Shown here piece by piece: positions 36,081 through 46,602 of a stretch of DNA of 64,000 nucleotides. The notes under the pieces were generated by a model. The model did no database searches. It had not been told where the DNA came from and saw nothing but the letters and a program-made list of their open reading frames with translations. Source of the DNA: Spongilla lacustris (Eukaryota > Porifera > Demospongiae > Spongillida > Spongillidae); assembly GCA_949361645.1 (NCBI GenBank), contig OX442433.1:6261529-6325528 (forward strand). Reading direction: 5' to 3'. How positions within the stretch are numbered: the stretch's first letter is position 1; every line of letters starts with the position of its first letter. A program made the translations under genes and the position numbers.

Positions 36081-37203
36081 TAAATTTACTCCATAAGTGA
36101 GGCCAGAGGAGCACCATCATCAAACCGCAGCCCACTTCTCCACTTGATGCGAGATCCTCTAAGACAGAGGCTCACTGCTCGAACCTCTGCAAAAGCGAGC
36201 CGTGATGTGATGTACATGTAGCTGCTGGTGATGGAATAGGCTTTGTCCCACTTGGAAGACAGAGCAGTGGCCATGTGCTTAATGAAGTGACTAGCCTCTT
36301 TGTGAAGTAGTCCATCCACGGAAAGGACAGATGGGGTGAAGGTGCCTCTTCTGTCTTCAACTGCCTTTTTGTACATTCTCTTCTTCTCCTGTGAGCTGGA
36401 CTCAAGAATGGCATTAGGTGCTCGATGACAGTGTGATGGGGCGTCAGTGTCTATGACACGAACATCAAACAATGCCTCCACCTGTGGTTGCCAAACACCT
36501 CTGATTCCCAGGAAAAGCCTTAGTCCTGGATCACTTGAGGTGGCAGTAGATTCATTCACAATTGGCTCCTTTATAAGTTGGGGCCACACTTGACTGGCAA
36601 GATCACCAATTCAGTCACAAATCTCATTGTGGCGCAGTATAACAAGTCCCCCCCCCCCCCCCCCCCCCCCTCCCTTCTTTTAGTCTAGGGCATGTTGGAG
36701 GGTGAAATCAGCCCCACAACCATCACATTTAGCTGGCAGATTAAAAGGATATCGCAAATAGCGCAGAGCTAGGCCATCTCTGAACTGTACAGGAGCCAAA
36801 TCAAAGTGGCAGAGTCGTCAACCAGCTCGACATTTTGCCCTCGACCACCCTCATGATTGCACATTGTCTGCCTGGTGAAAGAATTGCAAGAATGGCATCT
36901 AGTTTTTGTTTGGCAATCTCGTCAAGTGCTTTTTGCGACTCATGTGTTGCCTTGCTGATTGCATCCAGGTGACAGGCAGAGCTAAATTCACCACATCCCT
37001 TAATAGCTTCTACCACAACTTTGGTGCCCTGGGTAGAGGTATGGTAGGACAATGATGCTGTTTCTGTAGGATTATTGATCCCCAAGCCAGCAAAACGAGT
37101 CGGTAAAGAAAACAGTTTATATTCAGCATCTGACAAATCTCCTTCAAACAATACTGGGTAGAAAGCTTTTAAAATCACATCTTGCAGTGGGACATTTTTC
37201 TAG
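35983..37203 (-). pseudogene. Retroelement fragment inserted only in unit B
   Basis: Unit A reads TTTTGCTTGTGAACACATC without interruption, while unit B has about 1.2 kb between TTTTGCTTGT and TGAACACATC. The minus strand of the insert encodes LFSLPTRFAGLGINNPTET (37178-36801) and then FDVRVIDTDAPSHCHRAPN, FTPSVLSVDGLLHKEAS and SLCLRGSRIKWRSG (36589-36086). Both are typical of the C-terminal half of reverse-transcriptase-bearing elements. A poly(C) run at about 36648-36670 separates two frames, so it is not functional. Confidence 0.75.
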
Positions 37204-40110
37204 TGAACACATCATTTGGACTGAATGCAAAACTAGTTTTTAATCTTTGGGAATGTATATTGTATGTTTAGGTTTAGTAATAATGACATTTTTCATACAT
37301 GCATAGTAATGGTGGAGTGTTTTTTTTGGTGCATGCAACCTACTGTTCACGTCATCTATTGTGCCAATGATAGGCTCTGTGAGTTTATTATATTCTATTA
37401 TCCACCCTGTAAACCTTTATGACAAAATTATGATTTTACATTTGTTGTTGTGTGGAATGAAGTTATATGACTTGCTGTAAAATGTCAGTATGCTAACACG
37501 CTCACCAAATACAAAAGTAGGCCTTTGAAAATTTACCTGCCAACTTGAGTAAGCATGTCAAAAACATTGAGATCATCTTGCACATACCCTGGAGTATGTC
37601 CAGCTGGGCAACCTTGACTACCTGCTTCATTAAGATGAAAATGCTGATGGAAGCATTAAGAATTGAAAGGGATATGTATTGGCATAGTGCAACTGCATGG
37701 TGCTAGTGGTGACCTGAAGCAACAGAAGATATTAATGAATATGGGTTTAGATCTAATGGACGAGTGAATACACCTGTTGCTGAAGCTGTGATGAACTTTC
37801 GTAATAAAAAGGACCTCTTTTGTATGGGTGTGCAGCAATGAAATTTGAAATCAAATATAGTGCTGAACACTGTACCTACCAAATCACTACATGAACCCGC
37901 TGATCAAAACTGCATTTTTTTTTACAATCATGATGTTTTTTTTTCCTGTGCTAAGGTATGACTTTTAGATCAACTGATAGTGGTAATTTTGATTTTTTTT
38001 TTTTTTCTAAAGCGACAGTGCAATGGACACCCTGTGTATAGCGGTTCTGAAAGAATAGCAATGTAACATTATACAGACACATTGCTCTGTTCACTTACTA
38101 GCAATTTCATAGATGGCAAGTTCTTTTTAAATAATACAGTTGTGGGAATCAAGACCTAATGAGAAAATAAGCACAGCTAAAGTTGCATCAGAAGATACAG
38201 TTGTGATATTGAGGTTCAGCCCAGTAAAGAGATGATAAATTTATCATATTAAATGAAATCTTTTATCCCATGCATGCTGGGAATTGAATTCTTTCAATTT
38301 CCTGCTTCTCTGAGTTTTGGGATATTTAAAGCAAATTTTGTTGCATTTTTAATTTAGAGGGTATATGATTGCTATGATGCAGCCAATGCAGTTTTTATCA
38401 ATGTGGGGTAGCAAAACCAAAATTTGAATAATCAAGATTGTCAAACCAAACCAGCTGAAGGTTTTTATGTCTGGAACTGATTACTGGAAGTGGATTCAGT
38501 GTTTATATAACAATTTGTAATGAAATATACTTACATCCAATCAATTAAAAGTATTGCCTGATCATCAAGCACAAAATTTCTTTGACAAATAAATCCCCTC
38601 AGTGTTGCTGTGTATAAAGTATAGGGACAATGTGCAATTATTGATCAGGTGGAATATAGAGGTCACATTTGTATTGGCATCATGCTTCAGCAACCCTGTG
38701 CTTGTCAAGCTTTGTTCCCTAATTCACATAGGCAGTTGCAGCCACCTGAAGCAATCCAGCTTGGGGACCAAAATATGCCTTCATCATCAAACAAGGTTAT
38801 CCTGCTAGATAAGACTATCTCTTCATTCACCTTTTCACTTACCTCTTCACTTACCTCTTCACTAACCTCTCTTCTGTTGATCGCAAGGTTTTTTTGCTTT
38901 CATTTTCTTCCCACAAACTGGCCACACAGAGATTACAGGAAGCTCTTGTGTACACTGCACAGCAATAGGTTGGTACTATCACAAGATAAGTAAAGCCTTT
39001 TGACAGCACAGATATTTACAATATCTGTTCAAAAGCTGGAGGTCAGGGGCATGCATAGGCCAGTTTGCAAAATCATAACTGCAGGAATACAAGAGCTTCT
39101 TCAAACCACAAGAGAAGAGACATGTGATATCAAGAAACAATGTTGCTTTATCACTGAAAATTTGGGTCCATCAAAAACCTCATCCCCAAGGTACCACATT
39201 ACCTTGATGAAGCATATTTGTGTATTTGATAAAATGAAAGACATATAGAGGATTCACCCTGCAGAACTCCTAATGCCAAAAAGGGAGGTAGGCTGCACCA
39301 TTATTGGGACTTCAGGAAAGTGCTAAGTTGATAACATTTTTAATTTACAACAAAATCATCAGGGTTTCAACTTTAGTTTACATGTCGATTCTTGTGTACG
39401 TGATGTGTACACCACCAAAAGAGTAATATATACCTGATGACATGACTGCATTTGCTTGACCACAAATCCTTGATAAAACACACCAAAGATGTTTGACTGA
39501 GATAGATCTAATGAGGCAGGTTGGATATGAAGCTCTTGAGGCACTGTTAAGTTTAACAATATATTATGAGTAGCAGGCGAACAAATAAGGATGTTTTCAA
39601 TGGAAAAAAAAATGCTTGCAACAAGTACAGTTATAATTCCCATCCACCGCCATTAAATCATTCCCACCAGTGGGTGTGGTGTAACATTGGAATGCACCTC
39701 GTTTCCAGTCTCAGTGGATACTACATGGTTCAATTTGTACATGTGTTGCTCCACTATCTAAGCCCCCCCCCTCCCCCCCCCCCCCCCCCCTTATCCCTAC
39801 TCCATACAAAGGGAAACAGCTGCCATTTGCATCCAGTTCAGTCGATGAATACTTGTAATAATTAGTTGCCACAAGCCACGAGTCAGACAATTTGTGGGCA
39901 TACATCCTGGTAAAATTTTCATCCCAGCTATACATACGCCTTCCAGATTGATTGGATATATTGAATTATTAACTCCATTTTAATAATGATACAAAATTGT
40001 TTATATAGTGAACAAATCCTTCTTGGCCTCTTCCTTGATCTCCTTGTTCCCGTTGGCCTCTGCCTCTAACTGCTGGTGGATCCAGCTAAGGCCGTGGCAA
40101 CGACCATGCA
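37204..40110. repeat. Unit B repeat-derived DNA, second part
   Basis: Parallels 29040-31862 of unit A, ending with the shared CCTCTGCCTCTAACTGCTGG...GTGGCAACG. It contains the inverted block at 38660-38975, a poly(C) near 39762-39790 and the second YSWDENFTRMYA fragment (39935-39711, minus). Confidence 0.7.
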
Positions 40111-40725
40111 TGGCAGTGGGAGAAATTCGTGTTTTTGACAGAACTTCCTGAAATGGAACCGTTCTACTTCAATTCCCAACTATGGCAAATTCGATTGTTT
40201 CAACCATGCATGCAAATACTCATAATTGAGTGTGGTAATACATGTACATGTAACTCTAGTACTCCAGAACAAATCTTGGTACATGTACACTCTTATAGTA
40301 GTAGGGCCCACCCCACTAGTTCCTCTCTTACAGTGATGATGAAGTGGAGTGGGGGATTAGGAGTGCTAGCAGTAGCAGTTTGCTGGACCCTCTAGAGTAA
40401 CCTAAACTGTAAGTGGGTACTGTACAGTGTGTAAAATGAAATGAAATTAACATTACCATTTTTACATGTGCATCTTACTCATTGCATGTACTACAATGCA
40501 GTACAATTCACATATAATTTGTGTGTGCTCAATGCATGTATAGATACTGTCTTGCAGTAGCTGATTACTGCATGTACATGTATATGTCCCACATGTACAC
40601 ATCTCTGACAGTACACGTGGCATTGTGCAGTTGTGCAAATGACAGAAACCATATAACTTTGTTGTACCACAATATCACTGTAGTAAATATTAATCTAATT
40701 GCTGTACATAATCTCCCTTACACTT

Positions 40726-41090
40726 CCCACCCCCCCCCCCCCCCCCCCCCTGCAGCTATGGGCAATGCCCTTGCTCCCATTTCCCATTTGGTACAGACTA
40801 GAAGTGGGTGGGCTAGTAGAATGACTATTAGGTAGTAAGGGGAGGAGTAGTGGTATTAGTTAGTAAGGGGGTGGGGGGTAGTGGTAATAGGTAGTAAGGG
40901 GGTGGGGGGTAGTGGTATTAGGTAGTAAGGGGGTGGGGGGTAGTGATATTAGGTAGTAAGGGGGTGGGGGGTAGTGGTATTAGGTAGTAAGGGGGTGGGG
41001 GGTAGTGGTATTAGGTAGTAAGGGGATGGGGTAGTGGTATTAGGTAGTAAGGGGGTGGGGTAGTGTAAGCAATGCATTGGGTAGTAGTAT
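40726..41090. repeat. Poly(C) tract and 30-bp GGTAGTAAGGGGGTGGGG minisatellite
   Basis: About 20 C near 40730-40750 are followed, from about 40826, by roughly eight copies of a 30-bp G-rich unit (TATTAGGTAGTAAGGGGGTGGGG...). Confidence 0.9.
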
Positions 41091-41374
41091 TAGGTAGTAA
41101 GTGTTGGGTATTGGGTATGTGTGTATGAGAGATGTACCACTACGGAGGATGACCAGTGCCCTAAGAATGATGATGACCTGCATACCTTCTGCTCAAATAA
41201 CAGCTGTGGGATAGTAAAGCAACACCACACCATAATCGCTGGCACAGAAGCATTGACATGCCCCTCCCACCAGTGATGGCCAGTGGTATAGGTCATATTA
41301 GTGTCATCCATGCAATGATGCAGATAGCTAAGGAGAAATGAAAAGTGGACATCATCCAGTTCATTAACTCAAGC

Positions 41375-42100
41375 AGACTAGGGTGCCCAGATCAAGATTG
41401 TCGAACGAAACCAGCTGAAGGTTTTTATGTTTAGAGCTGATTACTGGCAGTTTTTGAATAAGAATTTGTAATCAAATATACTTCCATCTAATCAATTAAA
41501 AGTATTGCACAATATATATTTTAAAACAAAATAATACCCTCAGCATTGCTGTGTATAAAGTATAGGACAATGTGCAATTATTGATCAGATAGAGCATAGT
41601 ACCAACCTATTGCTGTGCAGTGGACACAAGAGCTTCCTGTAATCTCTGTGTGGCCAGTTTGTGGGGAAGAAAATGAAAGCAGATAAACCTCGCAAGCAAC
41701 AGAAGAGAGGTAAGTGAAGAGGTGAGTGAAGAGATAGTCTTATCTAGCAGGTTAGCCTTGTTTTATTTTGATGTTGAAAACATATAATGGTCCCCAAGCT
41801 GAATTGCTTCAAGTAGCTATATTGAATAATCAACTGCCAATGTGAATTAGGGAACAAAGCCTGAAGAACGCGTTGCTGAAGCATGATACCAATACAAATG
41901 TGACTTCTGCTCAGGATAAGTTAAGCCTTTTGACAGCAAAGATATCTACAATAGCTGTGAATATCCTACTCAAAAGCTGGAAGTCAGGCATGTAGTCGAA
42001 ATGGGTGTGGCATAGGCCAGTTTGCAAAATCATAATTGCACGGAAACAATGTCATTACCTTGTACTTAAGTTGATGAAGCATATTGATTTGTGTATTTGA
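41375..42100. repeat. Third partial copy of the duplicated repeat region
   Basis: Starts CAAGATTGTC...ACCAGCTGAAGG, like 38433 onward, and runs through GATCAG...TAGTACCAACC, AGGATAAG and CAAAAGCTGGAAGTCAGGCATG. The internal block (41600-41905) has the orientation of the first subunits of A and B, with the outer flanks of the second subunits. Confidence 0.75.
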
Positions 42101-42412
42101 TACTATATGCTGATATATAAATTATAATTTAGTTGCGTTCTTCCCCGTTGCAGTCATCTGCTCCCCTTATCCTTACCAATATGCGAGTTTCCTCAGAACA
42201 CCATTTAAAAACGTCTGTACAAGTATTGCAAACAAATTACTGTGGTGTATACTAGTAGGCCACAATTAAGTTAGATACAGTACACATGTACATGTACATG
42301 CACATATAGCATCCAGATTTCAATGACATCATTTTCCGTAGCTTAAGTGTATACAAATACGCAAACTGAAGTCGGCATATAGGATATTGTACTCTTCCAA
42401 CCCACGAGGACC

Positions 42413-42481
42413 ATGTATCTGAAATCAACTCTGATTGTGGCTTTACTGGTTGTTTCAGCTTACGGCAAACGCGATCTACGC
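42413..42481 (+). CDS. Signal-peptide exon of a third family member (partial)
   Basis: The exon encodes MYLKSTLIVALLVVSAYG and then KRDLR before a GTAAGT donor. Length, hydrophobic core and the YGK ending match the exons at 21159 and 32861 and resemble that at 5157. No downstream exon was found. The following 1.3 kb holds a minisatellite and a foldback half-element, so the rest is distant, lost, or in DNA that I cannot recognise. Confidence 0.6.
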
Positions 42482-42912
42482 GTAAGTTTATATATCGAGT
42501 GCTCTGCAGTCAAAGTTATAAAATCTTTTTAAGGTTGTACTATAAGTATGGTGTGTAATTAAATCAATGAAATAACAACACCTAATTGCAAACATTATTA
42601 GTTAAAACACCTTGCTTGAGTTGGCCGATTAGGAACAGGGCTAGGGCACTGTAGTTTGCGGCTGGACACTAGGTTATTATTAGAACAATACCGTAAATGG
42701 TTTTGGAACTATAATCCACACCTCATTATCAATGCTACTTTTTGAGCGAGCCATATCCATACTTCATATAGGTCAGATATGTGCAAAACATGGTTCTTTG
42801 ATTTTGACGTTCATCGTAGGTCAGTATATCCCATATGCGCAAGCGCTTTGTTGCGTTTCCTTTAAATGCGCATCCTACTTATACACCATGCATGTTTTTA
42901 AACATGCTATTC

Positions 42913-43190
42913 CACTCCTGCACCATAGCACTACGTCACAAGCACTGCACCATAGCACTATGTCACAAGCACTGCACCATAGCGCTACGTCACAAGCACT
43001 GCACCATAGCACTACGTCACATTGGAAGCACTGCACCATAGCACTACGTCACAAGCACTGCACCATAGCACTACGTCACAAGCACTGCACCATAGCACTA
43101 TGTCACAAGCACTGTACTGCACCATAGCACTACGTCACAAGCACTCCACCATAGCACTACATCACAAGCACTGCACCATAGCACTACTTA
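42913..43190. repeat. 27-bp minisatellite AGCACTGCACCATAGCACTA...
   Basis: About ten copies of the unit AGCACTGCACCATAGCACTA plus CGTCACA are present with few changes. Open frames here (HHSTTSQAL, TIALRHKHC) are repeat artefacts. Confidence 0.95.
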
Positions 43191-43402
43191 TGGCTATGAA
43201 GACGTACGTACCGAGTTGGCACGAGAGCCCACGTGCATTGCATGATCGCCTCAATTACTTGTTAGCTTTACTTCGTTAATCGCTAGTTGTAAAGTCAAAG
43301 CCAGCCGTAACGAGATTGTTTCTTAATTTCCAGCAAGCAAAAGTCTTTGGGCCGGAGAATAGGCGGAGCCAGATATAAATTGCATATTCATGTGCTCGGA
43401 TG

Positions 43403-43786
43403 AACGGGAAGCGCGTTAGGATACATTGGTGGCGCGAATCCGGCGGGAAATATGCACTAACTTTGCACTGCCATATTACCGTAACGGATAATATACAAAT
43501 CAACGATCTGAACAAATCAATAGCTACAGGACTTTACTATGTATTTTCCGAATTTGACGCGTTTTCAACACTCGCACCTCGAGAAATGTGGATTTCTAAC
43601 TCGCGGGGTTAACGAATGCTGTACCCGCTGCACGGAAAATACGTAAATCGATTTCCACAGAGAGAAATTGTGTGGGAACAAGTGTACGAAATTTGAAAGG
43701 AGAAGATGTGCTGTTAAGTGTAACGTGCAATTTTTATAGTGATAAAATTATAACCCCACAAGCCCGATTTTGCTGGACACTGTCCC
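43403..43786. mobile_element. Foldback element FB4, right half
   Basis: Shares GGCGCGAATC...GGCGGGAAA, CCGTAACGGAT, AATCAATAGCTACAGGACT and the terminal CCCGATTTTGCTGGACACTG with the right arms of FB2 and FB3. The left arm is missing or unrecognisable. Confidence 0.75.
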
Positions 43787-43994
43787 ATATAGTGACTAAG
43801 GTAGGCAAATAAAAAACGCATTATTAAAATTCGATTAACTTTAATAGTTCAAAAGATAAAGTCGTATAACTTGCAATTAATTAATGTGGCACAATAATGT
43901 AGGACAACTTTTATGAATTGCGACATTTATAAACTGCAGATAAACTTTGATGAAAGTTTGAAAAAGTATGAAATTTCATTGACGTTTTACTTGT

Positions 43995-46112
43995 CCTCAA
44001 AGGACTTACACTGAGTTATTGAACATACATGCCACATTATTGCCACATATCAGAGGATGAGGGGTGTAACTGAGGAAGAAGAGCATCAGAAGAGTAACAT
44101 GCCATCATCCACATTAAATGTCTCATCATTGATGTCATCACCATCATCCACAGCAATAGCACTAGCATCGCTATCACCATCTTCAATGTCAACGCATGTA
44201 CGTGCCTGCTATTCCTCTATCTAGTTCTTTGGTCTGAAGTATGGGATAAAGATTTTATTGATGAATGTCGTACTCAGGGAAATACATTGTACCTCTATAT
44301 AAGTAAATAAAAAAAAACCCTGAATCCCTGAATTATTAACAAGTCAAATAATCAATAATATTACAATTTTGTAATGGATGCTAGAGTGTGTAATCTCCCC
44401 TGGATTTTTCAGGTTTTTCTAGATCTGAAAATATATATATTAAAATAAAATAAAATCGGTTTTCCCCAATAGGTGTTGGTAATTTGTCAGCCGAATACCT
44501 AAGTTATGCAGGTTTTCTGCTCACTGAGTTATGGCTGTCACTCAGCACACAACCACTGCTACCTACATGTACACATCACACCAGAAAACATTACACATCA
44601 CACCAGACACCCTCCTACACAACCACAGCTACCCCATCACACCAGATGCACTCCACACAACCACATCTACCCTAATCATACCAGACACCCTCCCCCACAA
44701 CCACAGCTACCCCCTACACTCAGCGCACTACAGCTACCCACATCATACCAGATACCTTAGCACACTACCACAGCTAAATGTACCTACATGCACAGCTATA
44801 CATAGGCCTAAACTGCTTGGTCTACATTCAGTGCATAACTACATACCTAGTTGGGTGTAGCCCAACTGCAGCATGGCCACACTGATGTCTACCTACACAC
44901 AGGGCTGTAATAATAGAAGCGGTCCGATTATTCTGAATTGAAATGAAATGATGTATAGCACTCATACAGTCTTAGAGTGTAAGTACAGTTGTGTGATATT
45001 TTTTGTCAGTTGAGGTAAAAGGGGGAGTACTAGTGAGTGACCTGGCATTTTAATTAAACATAGTGTACTACACTGTATGGGCTACATGCACATTCCTGTT
45101 CTGCATGTGAGTACTACTGACTAGAGTGATCCATTAGAGAAGTCATCCAAATAATGCTGAGTTGTTTGGTCGTATTTCAAGGTGTACATGCAGAGTCTAC
45201 GTCGCTCATAAAAGCTAAAAAGGCCCCCACTTGAACAGTATTTTACAATGAAGGTTCCCCTTTAAATCTTTGTCAAGCCGAGTGCCATACATTAAAGTCA
45301 TGTGTTGATCCATGATCCATGCAAGAGCTGCATTTGCAACCTTATAAGTACATATTTGGTTACAACAAAGTGAGTTAAAGAACTCTATTATTCGCATGAC
45401 TTCTCTAATGGTGCATGCACATGTTAATTACTTGGAACAGGAATCTATAACCCACATTATTGAAACTCATCATGCTAAAAGGGTTGAGAATTGCTGGCCA
45501 GCACATCCCCCACCCCCACCCTCACCCTCCACCCCCCCTTCACAACATGCACCAGGATATATGTAATGTGGAACACTTGACACAGAAATATGCTTGGGCC
45601 TACATCTATATATGTGATCAGGCATGTAGTATGTATACATTTGTTTAAAATCACTTTGAATACCTGCATACCGGAACTTGAACTTCCAATACTACCAATA
45701 TACCACACAGAGCCGGCCAGTAATTTAAACAGCTTTCTTCCTAACTGCGACAGAGCACCATGCAGTCAAAACACACAGAGTTAACAAAGGACTAGCATGA
45801 TAACATTATGGTATTGCTGGTCCATGCATGGTGTGACAATCTATACTCCCCCCTTGTGGGTGGATTCTGGCCTGTCAGGTCAGGTACGACCCTGCCAGGC
45901 CAAAACGGGACAGTTCGGTGTTGGAGGAGGATGGGGTGACCCCCCTGATCAGGTGATTCCCTGTCACTGACCGAGGCTCCAGTCCCGGTGTTAGTAATCT
46001 ATTGTATTAAAACGTACCTGCATTTGGACCGTAACCCTAACCCTAACCCTTGTAAACCTTACCTGAAACCTGATCCCTAACCTGCTTCACTTGAATCCAG
46101 CTTATGCTGGGC
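43995..46112. repeat. Duplicated segment, copy 2
   Basis: This is the counterpart of 16920-18815. It includes an extra insert at about 45145-45810 flanked by related inverted words (CCATTAGAGAAGTCAT near 45133 and ATGACTTCTCTAATGG near 45397). The insert shows no coding signal. Confidence 0.8.
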
Positions 46113-46300
46113 GCCCGCTAATCACGAAATTGGCGAAAGGCAACCGCCCTTATGGGTCTTGCTGTCTTACGGACTATAGTGTAATGAGCTATATTCATTG
46201 TATAAGCGTCAACTAAATCTGCATATGTACTGATATTAATCAATGTACCATAAGAGATTATGGAAATATAGCGAGAGTGCGAATTAAGGGAGTCACCGTA

Positions 46301-46500
46301 NNNNNNNNNNNNNNNNNNNNNNNNNNNNNNNNNNNNNNNNNNNNNNNNNNNNNNNNNNNNNNNNNNNNNNNNNNNNNNNNNNNNNNNNNNNNNNNNNNNN
46401 NNNNNNNNNNNNNNNNNNNNNNNNNNNNNNNNNNNNNNNNNNNNNNNNNNNNNNNNNNNNNNNNNNNNNNNNNNNNNNNNNNNNNNNNNNNNNNNNNNNN
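46301..46500. other. Assembly gap (200 N)
   Basis: A run of exactly 200 N, which usually denotes a gap of unknown or estimated size. It probably hides the 5' exons of the downstream TPR-CHAT gene. Confidence 1.
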
Positions 46501-46602
46501 ATGCAGGTCCCCATTGTGTAAAGTAATAAAATTATGGTCCCAGGCTGGGGCAGCTGACTTATATTTGGCTTAGCTTTTAACCACTGCCGTTGTTGCTTGT
46601 AG

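Noticed and set aside
42732..43279. 131-, 85- and 68-codon frames of HHSTTSQAL/TIALRHKHC type
   Set aside because: All derive from the 27-bp non-coding minisatellite; three frames are open for the same reason.
46277..46573. Open frames spanning the N run
   Set aside because: They consist almost wholly of unknown residues across the assembly gap.
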